From Epiperipatus broadwayi (Eukaryota; Onychophora; Udeonychophora; Euonychophora; Peripatidae), in NCBI GenBank assembly GCA_028023455.1, contig JAQFVV010000352.1, positions 212,501-276,500 of the forward strand: DNA of 64,000 nucleotides, given 5' to 3'. This document shows, in pieces, positions 36,944 to 52,791 of the stretch (positions are counted from its first letter, which is position 1; every line of letters begins with the position of its first letter). A program made the translations under genes and the position numbers. The notes under the pieces are model-generated. The model saw nothing but the letters and a program-made list of their open reading frames with translations, made no database searches and was not told the DNA's origin.

Positions 36944-39016
36944 CTAGTTCCCTGCACCAGAACTATTTTTACCCTTTACACTCGTTTTTGGTGCAGTTTT
37001 TACACCACTTGTAGATGGTTGACTTAAACAGGTTGATACTGTATTTGAGGGTCTTTGGAATCGAACCCCATCCTTACTATAATGACTAACTTGGTTATGC
37101 CTATGTTTGAGAAGGTTTTCAAAATTATAGTGAGGAGGCTGCCTATGAGATAAGTTAATATTACTCTTTGATGGTTGGTATTCTCTGCTGGCTCTGGGTT
37201 TACTCTCCAAGTTTCTCTGACTCATTTCGAGTGATTCTAATATCTCAGCTATCTCCTCGATAGTTTAAAGATTAGCAGCAATTAAAATCTACTCAATATG
37301 TCTAGGCAAATTGTGTCTTATTACTCTGATAATTTGCGACTCAGACAAAAGAAAAGCAGTTAAGGTTTTTAATTTTACTGCCTGGCTCCATAAGAATTGA
37401 GTGTAACTGCTCTTTTGCAAATTATACTTCTCCTGCGACACTTTATAATGAATATTATCTTGCCTATCCTCCCCCCAAAAGCATAACAATATTATATTCT
37501 GTAGTCACCATAGGTGTGTGGTCACTCAAACAGTGAGTACCACCAGTCTTTAGCACCTGCATACAGGTGATTGCTGGCTATTGTGATTTTTTCATTTTCT
37601 GTGAAGGTGCATAATGCAAATAACTCCTCCAGATTCATTAAGTATTCCGATGGATTTTCTAAATATTCTCCTCTAAAACACTTAACTTTGAGGAACTTTA
37701 CAGCCCTCACCCTGTTATCAACACTATCTCCAGTAAAATACTCTTTATCAGTTTTACTAATGCTGTCCCATGCCTTACAGGAATGACCCTTTGCACCTGT
37801 TTAATCGGGGTGCTACTTTCCCTGCTTTTTTGAGAACAGTCTTTTACTCTATCTTCATGAATATCTAAGTTTTTACATAAGTGCAATTTATCCATTTGCT
37901 GGTTAATCCCAATTAACTTATCTTCCCACACTAATTTATTGATTATTTCGTGTACATACTCTTTTTGCTCAGGCTTCATTTTTTCAAACTGGCTATTCAT
38001 CTCTTGATTAATGCCTATTTCTTTATCTGCCCATTTGTTAACCCTTTGGCCAACCACATACAACTCTCTTTGAACTTGTTCGAGGCCTTTTTCTACCACA
38101 AGTTTTAGAGTTTGTTGATCCTCCTCTGACTTTTGAATTTTATTATTTATCTCATATTTAAATTGATCGACCAAACAATTAAATTGAGCCTCTATACTTC
38201 TCAGTTGCCTATGAATTTCCTTTACTTGCTCTTTGGCTTCCCCTATTTTACCTTCGAGCTGTGCTAAATGAATTTTTGAAGTTTTTTTCACTCCTTCCAA
38301 TCTATATCGATTGAAGCAATCTGACTACTTAACTGTTCAGTGATCTCTTGTCTATTATGAACCAACCTTTTATCCATTTTTTTTCTATACTCATTATGTA
38401 ACAGTTCATTAGTTTGACCTATTTTTGCTTCTACATTTTCTATCAGATATTTTATCTGCTCTTTTACTATTAAATTTAAATTCTCTATCACCTCTTGAGC
38501 ATCCTTTTGATTTATTTCAAGAGCCTCCTTCACTCTACTTTCTAAGGTGTCTATTTTTTCCTCTAGTTGAACATATTTTAAATTATAGTTTTCACTAAAT
38601 GCCTTCAATTGACTGTCTAACCACGGTATTTGATCGTTGATTTTGTTCTCTAGTATATCTATTTTTTTCAATTCCTCTTTTATGTTATATTGATATGCAT
38701 TCAAGCGCTCATTTTGTGCCTATAGCCGATGATTCTGGGTGTCTAATCTAGCATTTTGGTTGTCTATTCTCTCATTCAACTGTTCCTTCAAGGCGTCAGT
38801 GCTCACCTTTTGTGCATCTAATTTCTCACTTAAGACATCTGATTTTTTATTTAACTTATTTAATTCTTCATTTTGAGCGTCTGATTTTTTATTTAACTTA
38901 TTTAATTCTTCACTTTGTGCATCTGATTTTTTCATCATCTCTTCTTGAGCATCAGAATTTTTCTTCATCATTTCTTGCATCATTAGAAAAAGTGTTTGAA
39001 AATCTGCACTTGTCAT
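36944..39016 (-). pseudogene. Retrotransposon gag with long coiled coil, decayed
   Basis: Frames on the minus strand join into one gag-like protein of about 650-690 residues, with breaks. It opens MTSADFQTLFLMMQEMM at 39016, followed by repeats of KLNKKSDAQ and about 400 residues of Lys/Glu-rich heptads, a long coiled coil. A retrotransposon gag domain follows: CFRGEYLENPSEYLMNLEEL, then AGAKDWWYSLFE (37522-37710), and SESQIIRVIRHNLPRHIE. The tail is basic and Ser/Asn-rich, with no CCHC zinc knuckle. Lesions: an in-frame TAG at 38720, frameshifts near 38290 and 37708, stops at about 37522 and 37289, and further small shifts. It would form the particle that packages element RNA. No pol frame follows. 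Confidence 0.75.
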
Positions 39017-39513
39017 TTTAGTTTTTGCTATCTCTGGACTTATAGGAAATAACTATGTCAATTCTGGGACCTCCTCACTTTCAATTTCTTCATCTATACA
39101 CTCCATTTTCTCTTATTTATCTCTGAACCTTGTGGCCAACTTAAGTATATGTTTAATTATATTAACTTCAATAAACTGGTACACATCTCTTCCCTCCATC
39201 AACCTGACTGAAAATTCACCCCCAATAAGCTCTGTTAAATGATCCAACTCATCTATACAGTCTATCTATTCACTGCAAATTTCGACTGTTAAATTCTACA
39301 AGTGTTTTATTATATTTCAATATCGAGAACTCCATATGCCTTTTATTAATTGATGACAAAATTATGTCTTATTGATTGATTTCCAAATATCATATATCGA
39401 TTCACAAAATAAACGTTTCATTTTTTTTTTAGTTTTACAGCTTCAATCCTATAGCAAACAAATTGATGATGATGTTTCATTATCCATCATTCATACACAC
39501 ACTTGGGTTTGCA

Positions 39514-39544
<31 letters not shown>

Positions 39545-39554
39545 GATATTATAA

Positions 39555-39598
<44 letters not shown>

Positions 39599-39613
39599 CT
39601 GAATTACAATATC
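39514..39613. repeat. (TA)n arrays with imperfect inverted flanks
   Basis: Two (TA)n tracts are separated by gatattataattca. Past the second tract lies tgaattacaatatc, its reverse complement with one mismatch. They lie in the 5' leader of the giant-LTR element. Confidence 0.75.
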
Positions 39614-39754
39614 AAATCTTTCTAGTTTACCTCCATCCATAGACTATCCAGCAGCACTAAATTTTAATATATATATAATTTTTTTGCAAATCTATACATT
39701 TAAACTAATTCTTATTTTAATATTTTTAGCATTATCATCCACAGATCATCATCG

Positions 39755-39772
39755 GCCCCAAGTTGGGCACCA
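39755..39772 (-). promoter_or_regulatory. tRNA primer-binding site
   Basis: On the minus strand TGGTGCCCAACTTGGGGC starts 15 bases after the 5' LTR. It matches the Lys-tRNA-type site TGGCGCCCAACGTGGGGC at 16 of 18 positions. It is a better match than the sites near 10 kb. Confidence 0.75.
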
Positions 39773-39787
39773 ATCATTATCATTTTA

Positions 39788-42700
39788 TGTAGCCTCAATT
39801 TTCTCCGTGCATCCTTTCACTCATTTCACATCAATAAACTTTAATTTATTTCAAGTAGCTAGACAACTAAATTTAATACTAACTTGGGATCAAATATACC
39901 TGGGGCATCAAATGGCAACTATAAATTGTAATGCCCACCAGAGATCATCATCATTAGCCATATTTAGGACTATAGAGGATACTGGAAAAAGGAAATAAAT
40001 TGTCTCATAAAAAATTAATAACAACAATGATATTGATAAAACAATCTAATCTATGTGGCCTTAATTTCAAACTCAGTTGAGTCATGCAAATATTTCATAA
40101 TTGATTTATTATCAAATCCATAATAATAATAATACAACTTTCTCCCATAACTTTATTATAAATATCTGATCTCGAGTGGTAACTACAGAAATTATATACA
40201 TTTCTCATTTATATCGGACTGGAAATGAATCAATAATCGCTGCAGAGAACTCATACTCTATGTTCATAATATAAATTTATCATTTAATTTAACATTAGAT
40301 AAAAAAAATTATCTAGATCAATTCTCCTCATTTGATACCATTATCTTATTTTTTATTCTCAGCATCTATCACTTTAAATTAGCTACAATTATATAACACA
40401 GAATGTCTGTGTTATGTTCTCTGATCTGAGAATCCCTAACCTTATTTTGAAACATATAAATTAACCTGTCAATCGACTATCAATTAATGATCTCTACTTT
40501 AACAACAGTATGATAATTTTATTAGATGATGCTACTTGACTTCCGAACTAGCTCTTAGATTAATAATTGAACTGCTCTTTCTCAAGGTCTAGATATGTCA
40601 AGACATGCACTTATACATCATGACATTGTAATGGATATGACTCCCAAATATCTTAAGTCAAATTTTGATACAAATTTACTATTGGGAATCACTCTAAACA
40701 CTGAGAGCCGGAAAGGGATTTTATGTCTGCTCCCAATATTCACAACATTACCACGAACCAAAAGATAAAATTGACTAAATTTAACTCAACTAATCACTGT
40801 ACTTTTATTCTATATATCTCAGATGTTGACCAAACTTTAATTAATAGCGTTAAATCTATCCTATATTGCAAAATAAACAATGGAAGCAAACCATGGACTT
40901 TAATCAGATAAATGAATCACAATTCACTGGTAGGTAAACTACGGAAATAAATCACAAAATTAGGTTTGTGAATTAACTATAAAAATAAATATTGTGAAAC
41001 TGAATTATAGAAAAGTGACTTATACAATGAATTATGTAAATTGAATGTAGAAATAATCAATATAAAATCAACTTTGGACATCAATCATGGAAATAAATTG
41101 TCAATATAAAATTAAGTATGTGAATCGAAGATGGAAACAATATAATAATGTCTACTGCAAATCGATCGTGAAAATAAATCATCAATAGAAAAATGAATAG
41201 TTAAATTTAAATATAAATTAATATTACTTAAAATATAGGTGCTGTATGAAAATTCTGTAGATATTGGAAACATCAAAACACAAGACACAATGTGACTTAT
41301 AACAATAGTAAAACTTTATTACATGAATAAGAATTAAAATAAAGCATACCCAAATATAATATGGTTACACTTAAATATATATTTTAGATCCACTAAATAT
41401 TATGGTTTGAATACATGTTTAAAATTACTATATTTCTTTTTAGATAACTTATTTATTGCTTTTGACTCATTAATTTGTTAAGATAAACACACAAAAATAA
41501 TACATGCTTATGCACGGAATCAGAATTCTGTATTTCTGTTACCTTTAATAAATCTATATCTCAAAAGAGAAGAAACCTATAGACTCATACTCCCCTTTTT
41601 ATTTGTAAACATTGTCAATGGACTATTCCAAATAATACCTCATTTCACTTACTCTAATCAGCAATGTTAATTAATCAGAAATTTCCATATCATTTATTAA
41701 TTAATAATTTCTTTCTATTCTTATGAAAAAAGGATGATATAACATATAATATAAAAAAAACTTTTATTGGTCTTGTGGATTGGTTTAAATTGAAAAACCC
41801 ACACTTTGAAGTTAATGCCTGTCGGACCTTTATGTTTTTAACCGTAGATATTTTAATCAGTCAGTCTGTTGATCCAGCTTGACAGCTCTCAACCTATCAT
41901 ATTCACAAAATCAATATGGATCGGTTAGTTTACCAATTAAAATCTCTGTCATTCCTCATCATACCACCATCTGACCGAATCCTTATCCTGTCAGGGCAAT
42001 TTAATTCTGTCCCACAGCAGAAAAGCACTCTCTAGATCCTTCAATACCATGAGTATATATATAAGATGCACACAGCAGTGTCTGGATAAGGGAAATTAAA
42101 ACCAAACCAATGACAACTTCAATTCTTAACTCCAATTGTTTGATTCATCCCAGGGAAGAGAAATTGTTTCTTAACACTTAGAATGTGTGAGGAGCTCCAG
42201 CCTACACATTTATTCATAATGGGCATGGAAAACCTTTTCCTCAATTCAACAATTACTTTATTAATAATTCTCTATCTTTAATAGAATAAATGGAGTGAAA
42301 CTCAGTCATCTCCAACTATCATGGTAAATCAATCATGAGACAGCTTTTTTTTCCATCTATGAGGTTGCACAATAACTCTACCTCAATAATATTAAGCATT
42401 TACTGCTTTATATATGCACCCACATACATTGATTACAGTCTAAATGAATGACAAAGACTAACCGGATCTCAAATTAAAACATGTATGAATCACTTCAATC
42501 TTAAACAGCTGAGCTGATCACACACCCCCAACACCTATATCAATAACAAATCATCTGCACTGATGGCACAACTATGGTTTTCCACACGATCATCCATATC
42601 ATTCATACCTAATATCAAGCACAAATACATATAAAAATTTGTTAAGAATATAAAAGGTATTCTATATCATTACACTCTTCTCTTTAAATTTAAATCTATG

Positions 42701-42861
42701 TAAGGACTTATCTTTTCAATGGGATCAAAATTATTCTTTTTTTTTTCCTTTTGAATATTTTAAAACATAAATAATGAAAAAAAAAACTTATTATATTAAG
42801 ATATTCTAGTGGTAAAACAAAAAAAAATATTTCTATTAAACATGTACATATTATACAATGA

Positions 42862-42903
<42 letters not shown>

Positions 42904-42913
42904 TCATTGTATA

Positions 42914-42953
<40 letters not shown>

Positions 42954-44907
42954 GAAATAAAATATAGAATAATATCAAACATTACTATTGTCTCTTTCTA
43001 ATCTCTTTTCTTTTGATTGTACTCAGATCATTTTATTTGGAGACAGCTGTTACAAACGCACATCATTAACATTTATTTAAAATCAGATGTATACTAAAAA
43101 TGCACATAGTTATTGGAATCACAATAGATAAAAAAATGAAGACAGTCTTTTTAAAATCAGAATGCATGAAAAACGAAGGGTTATATTTAAATCACATGTC
43201 AAAGACAAAGAGTTACAATAGTTATTTTAAATCAAATGTAGAAAACAAAGAGTTATTTTAAAGCAAATGTAGAAAACGAAGAGTTATTTTAAATCAAAAT
43301 GTAAAAAACAAAGAGTTATTTTCAATCAGAAGGTAGCTGCAGGACAATTAATAAATCTTAAAAAGAGTTTTGTTAATTACCTTCCACTTTGTTGGTTTCT
43401 TTCTGGAATCGAACTCATTTGTTTCTTTTCCTCTTCTTTTCCATATTTCAAAGGTTCAGAGTTCACACAATAAGCAGCTTCTCATTACTAAACATGAATT
43501 AACTTTTCTTTAAATATTATTCAGAAGTTTGCTGTAGTTTTTTTTTTTAAACGAATTTTACCCAGCCAAACAATTATGATAATATAAATTGATCCTTCAT
43601 AGCTATACCATGGTGTGACAGTTCTTTCCTTAAATAAAATTTTAATAAGCAAAACCGATTGACACTGGCATTCAGAAAAAAATGTCTTATTGAAGGCTGA
43701 TTGTTTTATGATTAACTTCAGGAGGAATAAATGCACACCACAAATATGAATTACAAATTCATATTTTGGTAAACTATACAACTCAAGTACATTGTTAACT
43801 TCTGAGATGGAAAATTAATAAAAATTCGGAGATAATTGAACTGCTCTCTCAGCAAGAAGCAAAAAGTTAAAAGTCCCCACCTAGCAAAAATTTAAAAAGT
43901 CCCTCGCTAGCAAAAATTTTAAAAGTCCCTCGCTAGCAAAAAATTATAAGTCCTTCACTAGCAAAAATTTATAAGTACCCTCTCATCTTTCCCAACTCCC
44001 CTTTTATATTTTCCAGCAAAGAAGAGAGGGGGCAGGGGATAACATCGGCCACTTGTCATCTCCACAGGTGGTCCCCTTCCAAATTTTCTAAAAAAAATCC
44101 ATTCTCAGAACAAACAATTGAACCATTTATCAGTTGTCATTTTTTGACAGCTTTTTAAATCTTTTTGGTAAAACAATTGTTACACTTATCTTGATCTAAA
44201 CAATTTCCCATTTAGATTTATATTTTTGAATTACTAATAATAAATTACAACAGATTCATTTATTTTTCCTTTGTTTCACACTTGTCAGGAAATAATATAA
44301 AAAATGGAATCAACTTCTATAATGAAAAGAAAAAATGTCAACTCATATATCTGAATTACACACACACATACATCTGTAGATTATTTAATAGAAAATGGCT
44401 TATTTAGACTACATGAACACAAAACATCCCTCACAATTTCTTATAATTACAAACACAATATTAATTATAATTTATGTTAATCATAACACAAATTCCCATT
44501 ATTATTTTCTATAACTCTTAAGCTTATTCTCCTGAAAGAAGCTGTTAAACAAAAGCTATTGATAATCATTTTACTTTCAATTTTCACCAACTTTTTAGTG
44601 ATAGACATTAAACTTTACAAAACTCTATCCCAGCTATATAAATATTTATTTCTCCATCATTATATTGGCAAATTATTACTGCAGTGTACAAAAAAATCAA
44701 ATCACCCCCCCTTCATTAAATAATGCTAGCTATCTTTTCTACAAAGACAAACTGTCTCTATATGTTATTTTTGAGCTATCCAATTAGTGATTTCTCAATA
44801 AAGCTTTTTAATTTTTCCCACATTCAAAAAAAAATTCTTGCTTTCTCTTTCCACAACTGTCTCTCTTCCTCTACAACTGGTTTATAGGTGATATAGACCA
44901 AAGGGCC

Positions 44908-44910
<3 letters not shown>
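39788..44910 (-). repeat. Giant LTR, 5' copy (5123 bp)
   Basis: It is the partner of 31692-36776. It carries a (TA)n expansion with a 76-bp palindrome (42845-42920) followed by a second (TA)n tract, both absent from the other LTR, where the site reads aataataaaaaaaa. Tandem repeat blocks correspond at about 43205-43329 and 43871-43982, with different unit counts from the other LTR. Confidence 0.88.
42845..42920. repeat. 76-bp perfect palindrome around (TA)n
   Basis: The left arm tacatattatacaatgaaat is repeated in reverse complement on the right, with (AT)n at the centre. The other LTR (about 34752-34790) has only the left arm, so the right arm arose by local inverted duplication after the LTRs formed. 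Confidence 0.92.

Positions 44911-44986
<76 letters not shown>
44911..44986. repeat. (AT)n microsatellite at element edge
   Basis: The array starts at the first base after the giant LTR. Confidence 0.95.
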
Positions 44987-48309
<3,323 letters not shown>

Positions 48310-48545
48310 ATAGGACTTCATGGTATATCCTGGCTACAACCAGATTAGATCATTACAATTTCATGTTATATCATTAATTTTGTTTGTTGTGATGTGCTCC
48401 AGATTTCAGTTATAGTCTTTGGTGCACAATGTAGATGGCATGATATGTTTTTTGGTTATAGTTATTGGCATCACAATGTAGGACATTCGTTTATAAGTTT
48501 GTTGGGTATAGTTCTTGGCTGCCCAATGATTAGGGCCATTGGTTA
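48310..48545. repeat. Degenerate minisatellite, about 46-bp unit
   Basis: About four units of a gg-tatagt-ttggc-cacaatg-type repeat, clearest at 48411, 48457 and 48506. The unit length is not a multiple of three and the copies are diverged, so the open frame across it (48394-48687) is not evidence of a gene. A (TA)n array follows. Confidence 0.6.
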
Positions 48546-48558
48546 CGAAGAATTCTAT

Positions 48559-50199
<1,641 letters not shown>

Positions 50200-50352
50200 T
50201 AATTGTAAATACAGGGGATTTGAACTTACACTTTCAAGCAACCTTCAACTATCCACATTATCTTGTACCATTGATAAACATGACCACATAAATGTAGAAA
50301 AGATAAATAATCACCAATATTCCTATCTCATGCTGAACTAGACCTCATCAGT
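50200..50352 (-). repeat. Dispersed repeat with tRNA-like end, copy 1
   Basis: On the minus strand it matches 57490-57635: the blocks ttatttatcttttctacat and tggatagttgaaggttgctt are shared. Its end here reads AGTTCAAATCCCC, a good Pol III B box, preceded at a suitable distance by a caatggtacaagata stretch that is a poor A box. It may be a tRNA-derived SINE fragment. Confidence 0.4.
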
Positions 50353-50360
50353 TGATCCAG

Positions 50361-50363
50361 ATT

Positions 50364-50422
<59 letters not shown>

Positions 50423-50429
50423 AAATAAG

Positions 50430-50477
<48 letters not shown>

Positions 50478-50491
50478 GTGTCTTGTTTTAT
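50361..50491. repeat. (CT)n(CA)n(TA)n array with imperfect palindrome
   Basis: (TC)n, (AC)n and (AT)n tracts follow one another. Then ataaaataagacac and, after a second (TA)n, gtgtcttgttttat form inverted arms with one mismatch (50420-50491). Confidence 0.8.
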
Positions 50492-50729
50492 GCAAATTAT
50501 TTTAATACAATTTTGAAGTTATGTAATTCATGTTTCTTTTTAGTATCTTTAATATTTCACTATATTCATTAGATATCAAGAAATTTAAATTATTAATAAC
50601 TTATTTTGATTTGAAATACTTTTTTTTTCAAAACTATAAAGGTATATTAGCAGCTAAAAATGAATATGGCCTGAAGTGTATATTAGAATCTTAGCTTCTA
50701 TGTAACTAACCTACTTATACTAATGAGTA

Positions 50730-50730
<1 letters not shown>
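50492..50730. other. Short AT-rich spacer
   Basis: Nothing recognised. It borders the (AAT)n array that hosts the LINE. Confidence 0.5.
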
Positions 50731-50826
<96 letters not shown>

Positions 50827-50829
50827 GTA

Positions 50830-50905
<76 letters not shown>
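50731..50905. repeat. (AAT)n microsatellite, 5' flank of the LINE
   Basis: About 58 AAT units with one short AGT interruption. The LINE begins cccacagcaaatctctg directly after it. The matching array on the other side begins at 56276. Confidence 0.95.
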
Positions 50906-50906
<1 letters not shown>

Positions 50907-51118
50907 CCCACAGCAAATCTCTGCTGAGGTGAGAAGCAATCCTTAAGTTCTCCGATGTAAGTATTTATTTTTTACTTTTGTTCCAACTTGTTATGCGAAA
51001 AACAAACATAATACAGGAAAAATCGAATTATATAATAGATTAATAGTGTTTTTTGAAAAATATCGGTGTGTTTTAATATCTTTTTTAAAAAAAATACTGA
51101 CTTGAGTCAGAATAAATC

Positions 51119-52730
51119 ATGGCTACTGCCCAGTCAAGCGTGAGTGAATTAAGCACCAATACGAAATTAACAACATCGTTAGTTTCAACATCGCCTATTT
51201 CATATGGAAAAGTACTTAAAAGTAATAGCAATACTACAGCACCAACTCAAATACCGCGCTTCCGTAGAACAAACACAAATGATATTAAAAATCTTGATCT
51301 AAACACTAGAGAGGAAAATCAACCCCCAGCCGCAATCTGGACAAAAGAAATGCTTGAAAATGTGACGGACCATTTCAGTAATATGGTGCCTCGGACGTTA
51401 TTTGAAACATTTTGCAGGTTTTTTTCACCAACTTCGTTAGTACTCGCAGTAACCAATAATCAATGCTTATTATATTGTTTCCCAAAAGCTTTATTATATG
51501 AAGCAATCATGCAAAATGCACTATGGGAAACAATCTCTTGTATCGCCGACCATCCAAATTCTCGATATATAACCATTGATTTTTATACTCAGCAGCAAAA
51601 AGAACGGTTTCAATCCACTATTTTAGCACTTGATAATTACACACTTGTAATTATAGATGAAAACCAGAAAAATATAATTACTGGAGTGCTTAAAAATACT
51701 TATCTTAAATACAACGTACAAGATTTTCAAAAAATGATAAACCCGTTTGGAAAAGTAATTGCCCTACGGCCTATATATTTAAAAGACACACCTATACCGA
51801 TATGTAGTAATCGTTTTGAATTTAAAATAAAACTACATAAAAACGTAGATGCCTCAACGATTCCAACACAGATTACAGATCAAGAAGCGACACTCTCTCT
51901 TCACATAAGAGGTCTAAAGCCACTTTGTTTTGGCTGTGGACAGAGAGGACACCTAGCAACTCAGTGCAATAACACAAAAAGCAATCACTGTGAACAAACT
52001 AAAATCCTCTCCCCAGAACAACCCAGTGATGAAAATAAAATTTATAATAACACTACATCCATTGGCAACCCAATAATAGAAACCGGAAAAAAAACAGGTT
52101 CAAACACCCACAAACAAAAATAATAATGGATCAGAATTGCCTATCCCAAAGACCAACCAAAAAAATAATAACACAAAAACTAACACAGAAATCCAAGATT
52201 CAAACGAAAATAATTCTCAAGAAACCACAACACAAAATACAGCAATTACATCACAGGATCAGCATCTCAATAAAACAAAATGTGTACCAAGTAAAAATCA
52301 ACAAACAGAAAGTAAACACACACAGTTATATAATGAAAATATAAATCCAGATAATATAAAGATACCAATAATAAAAAAAAACTACAATTATAAACAAAAC
52401 TGCATCAAACATAATGGATGCAATAGAAGCCCCTCTTCCACATATTCAAGAGAATAAACCAGAGGGAAAAAGAAAGCCAGGTAGACCAAGTAAAAACCAT
52501 GAATCCAAAAAGGCAAAAAAAAAACTGACCAAAAGCACAACTCATCAGACATATACAATTTAGAAAATGATGAAATAGAAATGGATGTAAGCCAACAACA
52601 AATGGACACCTGTTTGGTTTCATCACAAATTGCCTGTATAGAGTCTGAAGCAATATTAAATGAAAGAAAAACTGATAATAAACCCAACAATGTCTTAAAT
52701 ATGTATCAGCATCCATCTACTGCAATATAA
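51119..52730 (+). pseudogene. LINE ORF1, RNA-binding protein with CCHC and AT-hook, frameshifted
   Basis: The first 334 codons are open (51119-52123). The first 65 residues are Ser/Thr/Asn-rich. A globular part of about 200 residues follows (TLFETFCRFF to FEFKIKLHK), then a zinc knuckle CFGCGQRGHLATQC with Cys270, Cys273, His278 and Cys283. The tail is Asn/Lys/Thr-rich. After the stop, other frames keep coding character: a PIPKTNQ stretch from 52141, then GKRKPGRPSKN near 52462-52497, an AT-hook-like core, then an acidic segment ending NMYQHPSTAI at about 52728. ORF1 was therefore probably about 535 residues, with frameshifts near 52120, 52400 and 52520. Its role would be to coat element RNA. 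Confidence 0.7.
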
Positions 52731-52791
52731 ACAAAAATTTAGTATAAAAAAAAATTAAAAATCAATTCCCTGTTAAAAAATTATTTAAAAC

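Larger units (their letters stand above)
31692..44910 (-). mobile_element. Non-autonomous LTR retrotransposon with 5.1 kb LTRs
   Basis: Two direct repeats of 5085 bp (31692-36776) and 5123 bp (39788-44910) flank a 3011-bp interior. Both begin TGTAGCC on the plus strand and end GGCTACA or GGCCACA, a proper LTR terminal inverted repeat. Read on the minus strand, a Lys-tRNA-like primer-binding site lies 15 bases after the upstream LTR (39755-39772). A purine-rich tract abuts the downstream LTR (36777-36787), and the interior encodes a decayed gag. All three signals agree on orientation. No protease, RT or integrase is present. The flanks are ATAT on both sides, a plausible 4-bp target duplication that the surrounding TA-rich sequence makes uncertain. 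LTR differences are frequent, so the insertion is old. Confidence 0.88.
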
